DNA of 31,066 nt from a virus: positions 1-31,066 of the IMG/VR virus record IMGVR_UViG_3300044952_000747. The stretch is one strand, 5' to 3'. The position numbers and the translations under genes were made by a program. Below are positions 11,600 through 18,461 of the stretch, piece after piece (within the stretch, counting starts at the first letter, position 1; every line of letters starts with the position of its first letter). The notes beneath the pieces are model-generated. The model was given only the letters and a program-made list of their open reading frames with translations. It searched no databases and was not told where the DNA came from.

Positions 11600-11885
11600 C
11601 ACGATTGTATATCCTTTCAACAGCTTCATGAAATGCAATCAGTTTTTTTGCAACCGCTTCTATTTCTTTCTGATTTAAGATTTCAACAGATTCATTAAAT
11701 GATTCAACCAATCGCTCGGCATCTGATAAATAGATACCGTCACCTTGATATTCACTTATATACTCTTCATATTTAGTATTGAATACTGTTTTACCATCCA
11801 TAAAATCAGACTCAGCTTCAACATTATGAAACCAAGTATTGTCAGTAGTATCATAACCTAAGATGTAATTATATATTAATGCCAT
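11589..11885 (-). CDS. hypothetical protein, 98 aa
   Basis: GGAGGATTAAATC precedes ATG 11885. The product starts MALIYNYILGYDTTDNTWF and ends in a long helix (LVESFNESVEILNQKEIEAV...). The first 17 bases overlap the upstream membrane-protein gene. No family is recognised. Confidence 0.65.
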   Translation of the reverse strand: MALIYNYILGYDTTDNTWFHNVEAESDFMDGKTVFNTKYEEYISEYQGDGIYLSDAERLVESFNESVEILNQKEIEAVAKKLIAFHEAVERIYNRDGD

Positions 11886-12276
11886 GATTTAATCCTCCAT
11901 ATTCCGTTGAGACTTTAAGAATATTTATATTTTTACCCGATGCTTCATAAGCAACACAAACATCAGACCAACCAGTTTCATATCCAGAATAATATTCAAC
12001 GCAATCATTATTACCAGAATTATTAATTCTGGTGCTAATGACTAGATACATAACCCAGAAGAGGATTACGCCAAATACAATAGAAATATTTTTTATTCCA
12101 TTTTTTATACTGGGTAAAATAGAATCACTGAAGCCGTGTTCAAAACAATGAAAAACTATTGCTAATAGTAAGAAAAACCAAAAATACATATCATTTTTTG
12201 GTGATATATATGTATTTATCCACACAGGGAACACAAGCAACCACAAACCTATTCGTGTTATCTTTAGTATTTTCAT
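11869..12276 (-). CDS. membrane protein, 135 aa
   Basis: Three hydrophobic segments: IGLWLLVFPVWI, MYFWFFLLLAIVF and NISIVFGVILFWVMYLVI. A C-terminal domain of about 50 residues with two cysteines follows (NDCVEYYSGYETGWSDVCVAY), which could be outside and disulfide-bonded. Superinfection exclusion is one possible role for such phage membrane proteins, but nothing specific supports it. Confidence 0.68.
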   Translation of the reverse strand: MKILKITRIGLWLLVFPVWINTYISPKNDMYFWFFLLLAIVFHCFEHGFSDSILPSIKNGIKNISIVFGVILFWVMYLVISTRINNSGNNDCVEYYSGYETGWSDVCVAYEASGKNINILKVSTEYGGLNHGINI

Positions 12277-12279
12277 AAT

Positions 12280-12663
12280 TTAACCTGCCTGTATATATTC
12301 ATTGTCTTCATTAAAGTAACTTTCAAAGTATTCTAATTTTAAAGACCAGCTGTCTGGTTCATATTCATCATGAATATTTTGCAATTCACCTAACATATCG
12401 CTATTTACTTTCCAAGTAGTAATTGAACCTCTAATAGCTTTCATAACATCTTCATTACTCGCAGAAAGATTCTCAATCTTTTCTGAATAAAGATCTTCAT
12501 CTATTAGACAACCAACGGCGCACATCAATACTTTACCGTCTTCTGTTTGTGAACGATATTGACATTGTAATGACCAAGGATCTAATGATCTTTGATTTTG
12601 ATTTAAAAGATGTTCTTTAACATAGTTAAATACATCATAATCAGTCTTCAATTCTATATTCAT
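12280..12663 (-). CDS. phage hypothetical protein with CAVG motif, 127 aa
   Basis: Paralogue of the gene at 9205: both have a D-x-x-x-Y-V...L-L start, a CAVG-x-x-I-D-x-D core, an S...W segment, M-L-x-x-L-Q-x-I-H-D, and P-x-x-W. It lacks the C-terminal third of the 9205 protein. Function unknown. Confidence 0.7.
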   Translation of the reverse strand: MNIELKTDYDVFNYVKEHLLNQNQRSLDPWSLQCQYRSQTEDGKVLMCAVGCLIDEDLYSEKIENLSASNEDVMKAIRGSITTWKVNSDMLGELQNIHDEYEPDSWSLKLEYFESYFNEDNEYIQAG

Positions 12664-12665
12664 GA

Positions 12666-12977
12666 TTACTTATCCTTTCCATATCTAATACTGCTAACAA
12701 TATCATTAACCCATCTTCTAGTATCTTGTTCAGCAGTTTCTCCAATGAATGCATCTTCCCAAAAATTACCATTTAGCTTATCGGTAATCTCAGCTTTTGA
12801 ATATGCACCCATAATTCTATGTTTAGAATTTCCGCTATCATATTCACCATCTGCTTGGTAATACACAACTTCAATATCATAGTTATCCCAATTAGTACGC
12901 TCATTGTATTGTTCACGATCAACTATGCACCAATCTGAAATCCTAGGATACATATTTATTTGACTTGGCTTAATCAT
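12666..12977 (-). CDS. hypothetical protein, 103 aa
   Basis: Starts MIKPSQINMYPRISDWCIVD in an ATGA-type overlap with the upstream gene. Rich in Tyr, Trp and acidic residues, with a likely helical C-terminus (TRRWVNDIVSSIRYGKDK). No family is recognised. Confidence 0.62.
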   Translation of the reverse strand: MIKPSQINMYPRISDWCIVDREQYNERTNWDNYDIEVVYYQADGEYDSGNSKHRIMGAYSKAEITDKLNGNFWEDAFIGETAEQDTRRWVNDIVSSIRYGKDK

Positions 12978-13423
12978 GCGAACACTTCCTTTTCAAATTG
13001 TTCTTCTAGTTTCTTTAAACGATATTGCATTTGTGTAGCTGTAAGCGAAACTGTTTGATTACGCTTTACATTCTTAATCCATTGACCTCTTGTAATGGTT
13101 GAATGATTAGTTGATAAACCAATATACTTAACCAATTCTTTTGCCTCCAATGGCTTATCTTTGTAAGTATCTTCTTCTTCAACATATTCAGTTGTAAGAT
13201 ATGTGCTATACATTTCTTCACACAATTTCAATCTTGCATACCATTCACTTACATTTTTGTAATTGATTGAGCCAAGTGCAACCATACCACCAGCAAAAAT
13301 CAAACCTTTAAGGAAAGGTTTTACATCCTTATAAGTATCACCAAACTGAGTGTATTCCGTATACGCTTCGTCAAAGTTATCCTTATACATTGCAATATCT
13401 GATATATCATAATTTAATGGCAT
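12974..13423 (-). CDS. hypothetical protein, 149 aa
   Basis: Start at ATG 13423 behind GAGGAGAGATAAA, one base after the upstream stop; the ORF is open further back without a ribosome site. Features: KPFLKGLIFAGGMVALGSI, a mildly hydrophobic stretch, and a C-terminal basic coiled part (QMQYRLKKLEEQFEKEV). The segment ITRGQWIKNVKRNQTVSLTA may be a helix-turn-helix-like unit. Function unknown. Confidence 0.65.
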   Translation of the reverse strand: MPLNYDISDIAMYKDNFDEAYTEYTQFGDTYKDVKPFLKGLIFAGGMVALGSINYKNVSEWYARLKLCEEMYSTYLTTEYVEEEDTYKDKPLEAKELVKYIGLSTNHSTITRGQWIKNVKRNQTVSLTATQMQYRLKKLEEQFEKEVFA

Positions 13424-13424
13424 T

Positions 13425-13670
13425 TTATCTCTCCTCATTGTTGAATGTTGTAATTGAACTAATTGCTCCATCAAATATGGAGTCAATACTATTTGTTTCT
13501 ATAAAGCTAACCCCGTCATAATCACCACGATTTGGTAAATAATCACCGTAAGCACTAGACAATAAGTTAACTATGTTCCTGGCTTCTTCTTTTGTTGAAT
13601 CAAAGGTGCTAACACCTACGACATTTTTATTCTTATAAAATAACGCTGCGTAATTGCTGATATCTGTCAT
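13425..13670 (-). CDS. hypothetical protein, 81 aa
   Basis: ATG 13670 lies directly after the stop of the DUF3846-like gene. The product (MTDISNYAALFYKNKNVVGV) is a small alpha/beta protein with a helix STKEEARNIVNLLSSAYGDY. No family is recognised. Confidence 0.6.
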   Translation of the reverse strand: MTDISNYAALFYKNKNVVGVSTFDSTKEEARNIVNLLSSAYGDYLPNRGDYDGVSFIETNSIDSIFDGAISSITTFNNEER

Positions 13671-14057
13671 TTAGTTGTTCTCTTCTTTCTGTGTCATTAC
13701 TTTAAATGCGAATACAAATGCTTCAAAATCCTTGATTTCATCATCTGTTAATGAACATTGATCTCCTTCATCATCTGTTTTTGTATAAATAACATCACCT
13801 GAAATGAAATCATCAATTCCTTTTAGGCTGTCTCTTTTCTTGAGAATATTCCAATACCACCACTTACTAGCAAGTTCATTCATTCCCTTATTGAATTTAC
13901 CTTCTTCATTAACATAATAACCAGTGCTATTGCTAGAGTCAATCGTAACCCATTCAATATAGCCATCTACCTTTTCTTGTAGTTCTTTAAGTGTCATTTT
14001 TGTATCTGTATAAATCATTTCTATTTCATTATTTTCTTTAATTAGTATTGCTTTCAT
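13671..14057 (-). CDS. DUF3846-like protein
   Basis: The 128-aa product follows the DUF3846 pattern: MKAILIKENNEIEMI at the start, LKELQEKVDGYIEWV, then YVNEEGKFNKGMNELASKWW, and DFISGDVIYTKTDDEG with SLTDDEIKDFE. Members are common in phages and mobile elements; their role is not established. It is the first gene downstream of the RNA island at 14058-14651. Confidence 0.78.
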   Translation of the reverse strand: MKAILIKENNEIEMIYTDTKMTLKELQEKVDGYIEWVTIDSSNSTGYYVNEEGKFNKGMNELASKWWYWNILKKRDSLKGIDDFISGDVIYTKTDDEGDQCSLTDDEIKDFEAFVFAFKVMTQKEENN

Positions 14058-14093
14058 CTTTATGAGTCTCCTCTACTTGTGTTTATATATGAC

Positions 14094-14227
14094 AAAAAGA
14101 GTTAAGCAGAAAACATTTATGAAGTTTCAATGAACAACCTACTCCATATTTAACATTTCCTAATCAACAAAGGACAGGCAAATGCATATTTTCCTTAACC
14201 CGAAAGGTTGGGCTTAGCTTAACTCTT
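14094..14227 (-). ncRNA. candidate structured RNA directly 3' of tRNA-Arg
   Basis: AAGAGTTAAGC and GCTTAACTCTT (14217-14227 and 14097-14107) form a perfect eleven-base closing stem around about 110 bases. The 3' arm runs into TTTTT then G. Inside is at least an AACC-loop-GGTT hairpin with loop TTTCG-type sequence. The 5' arm begins two bases after the tRNA-Arg discriminator, so the two may be cut from one transcript. Confidence 0.45.
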
Positions 14228-14229
14228 AG

Positions 14230-14303
14230 CGTATCCGACAGGACTTGAACCTATAACCTAAACATTAGAAGTGTTTTGCTCTATCCAATTGAGCTACGGA
14301 TAC
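14230..14303 (-). tRNA. tRNA-Arg (UCU), no encoded CCA
   Basis: Cloverleaf on the minus strand: acceptor GTATCCG with CGGATAC, D stem GCTC/GAGC, anticodon stem AAACA/TGTTT with loop CTTCTAA (anticodon TCT), T stem ATAGG/CCTGT with loop TTCAAGT, discriminator G. CCA is not encoded. It decodes AGA, frequent in this AT-rich phage block. Confidence 0.93.
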
Positions 14304-14378
14304 ATAAACATATTGGTTAAACTCGGCTTTTGCATATGTTAGACAAATAGTTTTTTCCAGGCTTTAACCAAACCTGTT

Positions 14379-14460
14379 TTTAATATCAGAGTATAATCAG
14401 ATATGAGGATTATACATACTATTACAATGACCAAAAAGAATAGCATTTCCTGATATTAAA
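14379..14460 (-). ncRNA. candidate three-way-junction RNA (second of tandem pair)
   Basis: Closing stem TTTAATATCAG / CTGATATTAAA (14450-14460 with 14379-14389), eleven perfect pairs. Inside are two arms: GTATAAT/ATTATAC (14409-14415 with 14391-14397) and CTATT/AATAG (14419-14423 with 14439-14443). The 5' arm abuts the previous structure. The 3' arm is followed by AAAAC and a short CAGG...CCTG hairpin with a run of A. Confidence 0.5.
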
Positions 14461-14551
14461 AAATTGGTATTAGAATATAACCTTATACAAAGGCTATACC
14501 AGAATAGTAAAACCGTTCCCACTAGAATTACTATTCTGTTTCTAATACCAA
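14458..14551 (-). ncRNA. candidate three-way-junction RNA with 3' T-run
   Basis: Closing stem TTGGTATTAGAA / TTCTAATACCAA (14540-14551 with 14464-14475), twelve perfect pairs. One arm is CAGAATAGTA/TACTATTCTG (14529-14538 with 14500-14509) with a 19-base loop. The other is ATAGCCTT/AAGGTTAT (14490-14497 with 14477-14484) with a five-base loop. Junction linkers are only one or two bases. TTTTTT follows the closing stem, as in intrinsic termination. No known family is recognised. It could instead be an elaborate terminator. Confidence 0.55.
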
Positions 14552-14558
14552 AACTTAA

Positions 14559-14615
14559 GTTGATGTTCCTTCAGCGTAAAAGATCAGATAATCTTTTGCA
14601 TAAAGGAACACCAAC
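14559..14615 (-). promoter_or_regulatory. nested hairpin at the 5' side of the RNA island
   Basis: On the minus strand GTTGGTGTTCCTT pairs with AAGGAACATCAAC (13 positions, one G-U). An inner stem AAAAGAT/ATCTTTT (14591-14597 with 14578-14584) has loop TATCTG. The 5' arm overlaps the conserved element described at 14609-14624. Confidence 0.6.
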
Positions 14616-14650
14616 AATCTTTTAACCAATCTATACTAAAATTGAGTATA
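14585..14650 (-). repeat. conserved intergenic element, copy 1
   Basis: On the minus strand it contains TAAAAGATTGTTGGTG (14609-14624), then 17 bases after TTGGTG the hexamer TTATCT. The same core is exact at 20079-20094 and 14/16 at 26965-26980. The spacing of TTGGTG to the hexamer is 17 in all three, as for -35/-10 boxes. Each copy follows the end of one gene and precedes a new unit. Confidence 0.6.
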
Positions 14651-14651
14651 T

Positions 14652-15122
14652 TCATTCCCAACTTATAGTTGCAGTTTTAGTCAATAGCTCTTCACCATCA
14701 AAATACCATTGCCATAAGCTATTGTCTTCACCGCTCCAATTTATATAGCTTCCAGTTTTTATAAACTTAGCGATTGATTGAAAGAAATACTCTTCAGAGC
14801 CAATCTTGGAACTATAACCTAGACCAACTAAATCGCCATTGTCATTGTATTTAATATTTTCAAACCCAAGTTCATGCAAGATATCTTCCATATTCTTACA
14901 TGTTTCTGGATAATTAGCATCCATCCAACTAAACCATTTAGCTGGATGATAATTCATACCTTCAGGTCTTGGTGAATCGTAACTTACACCTTCAGAGTTC
15001 CAACCACCACCACTTTTTAGGTCATCCCTATCATTAAGCTTACACATTGCTTCATAGCAATCCACAAACTTATCTTTAGGAATAAAGATATTTACTTCTG
15101 TTGCATCTACATAGTATCCCAT
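14652..15122 (-). CDS. phage hypothetical protein, 156 aa
   Basis: AAAGGGTATCTT precedes ATG 15122. It starts MGYYVDATEVNIFIPKDKF and ends with WSGEDNSLWQWYFDGEELL. The pattern (beta strand start, NLxW-rich C-terminus) occurs in widespread phage hypotheticals. No function is assigned. It is the last gene before the RNA island. Confidence 0.7.
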   Translation of the reverse strand: MGYYVDATEVNIFIPKDKFVDCYEAMCKLNDRDDLKSGGGWNSEGVSYDSPRPEGMNYHPAKWFSWMDANYPETCKNMEDILHELGFENIKYNDNGDLVGLGYSSKIGSEEYFFQSIAKFIKTGSYINWSGEDNSLWQWYFDGEELLTKTATISWE

Positions 15123-15137
15123 AAGATACCCTTTCTA

Positions 15138-15674
15138 TTAGTTAGATATTTTCCAGTTTAGTAGCTTACCTTTTGAATTGTCCATGATATATTTTGCAAC
15201 GCTTAAGTTGCAATCTAATTCTAATAGACCATTCAAATCTGTACCGCAAACATTTTTAGTTACTGTTTGCCATGAGCTATTTATTTGCAGTAATCCTCTA
15301 TCAATTGAACCATTCTTATTTAATGTCCAAGTTACTTTACCATTTGCATCAAATTTTGCATTTATTGCTTTTGGATTACATCCACTTTCTCTCCAAGCAA
15401 TATACGAAAATACCTGCACAGGTAATTTGTATTCTTTGAATTTAGAATGAAATTGAGGACAACGCTTATTCTTATCCGCAGGCACTCTATGATCCAACCA
15501 ATCAGGTCTATCAATAGCCATTGGCTGAGTGTTTAACTCAACTAAATCAATAACTACTGAATATGAATTTGTATTAACAACATTCATTTCACCACTAGAA
15601 GCGTAAGCTATTGTGCCTACGATTCCTATATACATACTTATAATTATACCTATTAAAGAACTTTTTGTCTTCAT
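15138..15674 (-). CDS. exported lytic-transglycosylase-like protein (SLT fold)
   Basis: The N-terminus (MKTKSSLIGIIISMYIGIVGTIAYASS) is a signal peptide or signal anchor. The domain then has FSYIAWRESGCNPKAIN, with E96 as the likely catalytic glutamate, DRGLLQINSSWQ, and a C-terminal helix CNLSVAKYIMDNS, the order of SLT/goose-lysozyme-type domains. Substrate: peptidoglycan glycan strands outside the membrane. It could serve lysis or cell entry. Two cysteine pairs (around C99 and C143/C155) fit an exported protein. Confidence 0.82.
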   Translation of the reverse strand: MKTKSSLIGIIISMYIGIVGTIAYASSGEMNVVNTNSYSVVIDLVELNTQPMAIDRPDWLDHRVPADKNKRCPQFHSKFKEYKLPVQVFSYIAWRESGCNPKAINAKFDANGKVTWTLNKNGSIDRGLLQINSSWQTVTKNVCGTDLNGLLELDCNLSVAKYIMDNSKGKLLNWKISN

Positions 15675-15688
15675 TTTGCCTCCACAGT

Positions 15689-15790
15689 TTAGGTTTTGCG
15701 ATTAGTTCGCATTAGCATAGCTTTAGATGCAAAACGAGGGCAATCTACAAATTTGCTCGCTCGCTTTACAGTAGGTTTTATTTTATAAAT
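15689..15790 (-). CDS. possible basic peptide, 33 aa, ATT start
   Basis: A GGAGG site lies five bases before the ATT at 15790. The ORF reads IYKIKPTVKRASKFVDCPRF and ends AMLMRTNRKT. There is no ATG or GTG nearby, so it depends on a rare start codon. The basic composition and strong ribosome site are the only support; a leader RNA for the transglycosylase gene is the alternative. Confidence 0.27.
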   Translation of the reverse strand: MYKIKPTVKRASKFVDCPRFASKAMLMRTNRKT

Positions 15791-15854
15791 ATACCTCCAT
15801 GAGTATAAAAATATTTAATAATGAATTGAAACAGTGTATCAATATTAGCTTTTT

Positions 15855-16208
15855 TTAAGATTCTTCTTGCTTCAATTTCTCATATACAGATTTTGCAAAT
15901 GCTTGATGCATACCTGGTATCTTAGCCATTTGTTCTCTGACTTCCAAATTATACATTTCTGCATAAGATGAAAACGCATCTGAAACTGATGAATCAGTCA
16001 CACTTGCAATAGAAGATAAAAGTATAGCCATATGCATCATGCAACCAAATATTACTCCAGGCATAAATGTTGGGTCATCTTCATTTGTAAATGAATACGA
16101 TTCCATTAACTCATTTATCATTGAACCATTTGGATTCATATAAGCTGCAAACATTTGAAATGCTATATCGCTATATAATTCATCGTTCACACTCAACTCT
16201 TCTCTCAT
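15855..16208 (-). CDS. hypothetical protein, 117 aa
   Basis: AGGAG four bases before ATG 16208. Helical protein (MREELSVNDELYSDIAFQMF) with a Met-rich mildly hydrophobic middle (GVIFGCMMHMAILLSSIASV) that may be a buried helix rather than a membrane span. No family is recognised. Confidence 0.65.
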   Translation of the reverse strand: MREELSVNDELYSDIAFQMFAAYMNPNGSMINELMESYSFTNEDDPTFMPGVIFGCMMHMAILLSSIASVTDSSVSDAFSSYAEMYNLEVREQMAKIPGMHQAFAKSVYEKLKQEES

Positions 16209-16285
16209 AAAACTCCTAATTGTTTGTGATACATGAAAAACAATATCCTTCTATCATATCACAGATTGATTTAAAATAAAAACTA

Positions 16286-16423
16286 TCAAGCAAGCAGAAC
16301 AGCAATCACCCCTATGATATAAAGAGGAAACAATATAATTGCTAATGGTATGATGATAATAGCAAATATAGTTGCCAAAAAGCACATCCAAATTATCCAA
16401 AGTATTGATTCAAATATTGACAT
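16286..16423 (-). CDS. membrane peptide, 45 aa
   Basis: GAGG eight bases before ATG 16423. The product is nearly all hydrophobic: SILWIIWMCFLATIFAIIII, a proline, then LAIILFPLYIIGVIAVLL, which reads as two membrane helices in a hairpin. Such small hairpin proteins include holins, but no family is recognised and the transglycosylase gene is about 600 bases downstream in the same direction. Confidence 0.6.
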   Translation of the reverse strand: MSIFESILWIIWMCFLATIFAIIIIPLAIILFPLYIIGVIAVLLA

Positions 16424-16470
16424 GTATAAAACCTCGCACTTTCATTACGATATTAATGATTTTTTGTTTG

Positions 16471-16809
16471 CTAACTTTCCTCAAGAAGAGTTTTAATTAT
16501 CTTGCTCTTATTTTTTTTATCATCTAAAGTTAGCCCTTTATGAACCAATTCATTGAAATATTCCACATTCTTTGTTATCTCTCTATGCGTAGCTGAATGC
16601 GGATTATAAAAATGTTCTCTAACATGACCTATTTCATTAGATCCAGTTGTGTATTCAAATATTCTTGCATACCAATTATCTGGCTTAAATCCATGCTGAT
16701 CTTTACATATTTGACCAGCAATACTTAAAGCCTCTTTAACAGTATTAACAGTATCTACCTGAATAGGCAATCTGAACTCTACAACAAAATAATTACCAAA
16801 TTTTGGCAT
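16471..16809 (-). CDS. hypothetical protein, 112 aa
   Basis: AAGGAGAGCA precedes ATG 16809. Starts MPKFGNYFVVEFRLPIQVDT; the middle has KPDNWYARIFEYTTG and the end is Lys-rich (KKNKSKIIKTLLEES). It follows the ATPase gene by eight bases and is probably co-transcribed with it. No family is recognised. Confidence 0.65.
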   Translation of the reverse strand: MPKFGNYFVVEFRLPIQVDTVNTVKEALSIAGQICKDQHGFKPDNWYARIFEYTTGSNEIGHVREHFYNPHSATHREITKNVEYFNELVHKGLTLDDKKNKSKIIKTLLEES

Positions 16810-16817
16810 TGCTCTCC

Positions 16818-18449
16818 TTAGTGAATAATACTAATAGTAAAATCTTCAGGTATTTCAATAAAGAACCGTGTGCCATTATCAATTGCAATCGCACATCCAA
16901 TTCCAGTATCTAATCCGTGAGAATAGATTTTATAAGCTCTTTTACCGATTGACATTATATAACACTCTAGCGGTCTAGACCACTCAATGTTATATTGAAT
17001 ACCACCCAATTCAGAAACACTTTCTATTGGAATATAGATACCATCTTTACCAACCTGAATCAACTCAGGGCGATAAAATTCACACATCATTTTTCCAATT
17101 CTTCTGTCAGCCAAATCTCTAAAGCTTCTGCCAGCTATATCACCATCAGTATATCCAGTTTCATAGTGATCATATTCATGAATAACAGTTGCTACTATTT
17201 CATTTAGCTCACCATTAAGCGCATGATTTCTGTCAATCAAAATCTGTTTGTCATCTGTGTTTGGATTTATTACAACTCCCAAGTAATGATCTTTTTGTTT
17301 AGGCAAAAAGCAAGCAATTGGTTTTTCCAATTGCAATAAGCCTGGCTCAAATCTTGCTGCAATCTCAATTGCTTTGATCAACTTTGGATACTGACTAATA
17401 TCTTGGTCAATATCATAGTTGATTGAATCTCCAGCAATATCATCAATTGTTTGAACTCCAGCCTTCTTCAATACCCAAAAGAAAAAGCTAGAACTAACCA
17501 TCTTTGATTCAAGACCTTTTTCTTTAATGAAAGATACATATGCTTGATTTAGAGATTGCTCAGGTGTAATCATAATACAATCCCCACCATAAAGCTCTTC
17601 CCAGGCTTCATACCAATTCTTATCTACATCATGCGCTGTACCAGTAAATTCAAACTCAACATAATTCTTATTAGAATTTGCTGACTGAATAAACATCTTA
17701 ATGATTGAAACATCATTACATTCACAAATAGCCTGGGCAATTCTATAATTCATTGTCCATTCATCTGCTACTGTTCGCATCTCATTCAGTTTGATATTCT
17801 GAATCTCATAGTCAAAGATTGATGTGTAATCTTCATTTTCATAAACCATAACTTGCTTATGATAAACATGAACATATCTGTTATGAGGTTTGTAAAAGGC
17901 AATCTTGTGATGACCTGATTTATTTTCAAATAACGGTGTACGATTTTCAAGAAAATACCCATCATGATCGTTATAGATTTCCATCATATTAGGTGATGCT
18001 GTAATGTAAACAGAAAACTGATTCAAGTTAGGAACAACATCTTTTTCATCAACTATTTCACGACTCCATGTCGTTCCTGAAGTCTTAGCTTCATCCATAG
18101 CATTTGCAATTGCCTCTCTATATACTTGAAATTCATCTTCCCAACTCAATACGCCAGCATCAACTGTAAACGAAGATGATTTCTTGTAATCACCATAATC
18201 ATAAACGATACAGTCAATTCCATCTTCCTTCTCAACCTTATACTTAAGGATATACTGACCCTTTTCATCTTGACCAGTAAAAATCCAATCTAATCCCATA
18301 CGCAAAGCTGCAATCGGAGCATATTTAATACCTGAACCGAATTGCCCAATCGTATCTGGATCATTTCGTTTAGTAGATAGCCCTAGTTTTTCTAGAGCTA
18401 TCCGACTAACATTCTCCGATTGATTAGAAATTTTGATGTACTTTGACAT
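16818..18449 (-). CDS. Hsp90-like (GHKL) ATPase fused to HExxH metallopeptidase-like domain
   Basis: A 543-aa protein, large for this region. Residues 30-50 read DTIGQFGSGIKYAPIAALR, very close to the GQFGVGFYSA motif of Hsp90. Residues 109-123 read VYREAIANAMDEAKT, like the N-box helix (E112, N116, D119). In Hsp90, MutL and histidine kinases the N-box comes first, so the order here is permuted. After about 250 residues, IVATVIHEYDHYETGYTDGD (418-437) gives HEYDH at 424-428, a zinc-protease HExxH motif. T4 rIIA also carries a GHKL domain, so an rIIA-like label is possible, but the peptidase part is extra. Role unknown; a host-interaction or defence-related enzyme is plausible. Confidence 0.75.
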   Translation of the reverse strand: MSKYIKISNQSENVSRIALEKLGLSTKRNDPDTIGQFGSGIKYAPIAALRMGLDWIFTGQDEKGQYILKYKVEKEDGIDCIVYDYGDYKKSSSFTVDAGVLSWEDEFQVYREAIANAMDEAKTSGTTWSREIVDEKDVVPNLNQFSVYITASPNMMEIYNDHDGYFLENRTPLFENKSGHHKIAFYKPHNRYVHVYHKQVMVYENEDYTSIFDYEIQNIKLNEMRTVADEWTMNYRIAQAICECNDVSIIKMFIQSANSNKNYVEFEFTGTAHDVDKNWYEAWEELYGGDCIMITPEQSLNQAYVSFIKEKGLESKMVSSSFFFWVLKKAGVQTIDDIAGDSINYDIDQDISQYPKLIKAIEIAARFEPGLLQLEKPIACFLPKQKDHYLGVVINPNTDDKQILIDRNHALNGELNEIVATVIHEYDHYETGYTDGDIAGRSFRDLADRRIGKMMCEFYRPELIQVGKDGIYIPIESVSELGGIQYNIEWSRPLECYIMSIGKRAYKIYSHGLDTGIGCAIAIDNGTRFFIEIPEDFTISIIH

Positions 18450-18461
18450 TCTTTACCCCTT

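Larger units (their letters stand above)
14058..14651. other. RNA-rich intergenic island
   Basis: Nearly 600 bases without a protein gene in a block otherwise packed end to end. On the minus strand, in order: a nested hairpin (14559-14615), two closed three-way-junction structures (14464-14551 and 14379-14460), tRNA-Arg (14230-14303), and a long closed structure (14097-14227) ending in a T-run. These are annotated separately. Confidence 0.75.

Noticed and set aside
15138-15674. Calling the transglycosylase-like gene an endolysin
   Set aside because: The fold motifs support cleavage of peptidoglycan, but the signal peptide and lack of an adjacent proven holin leave entry, lysis and other roles open.
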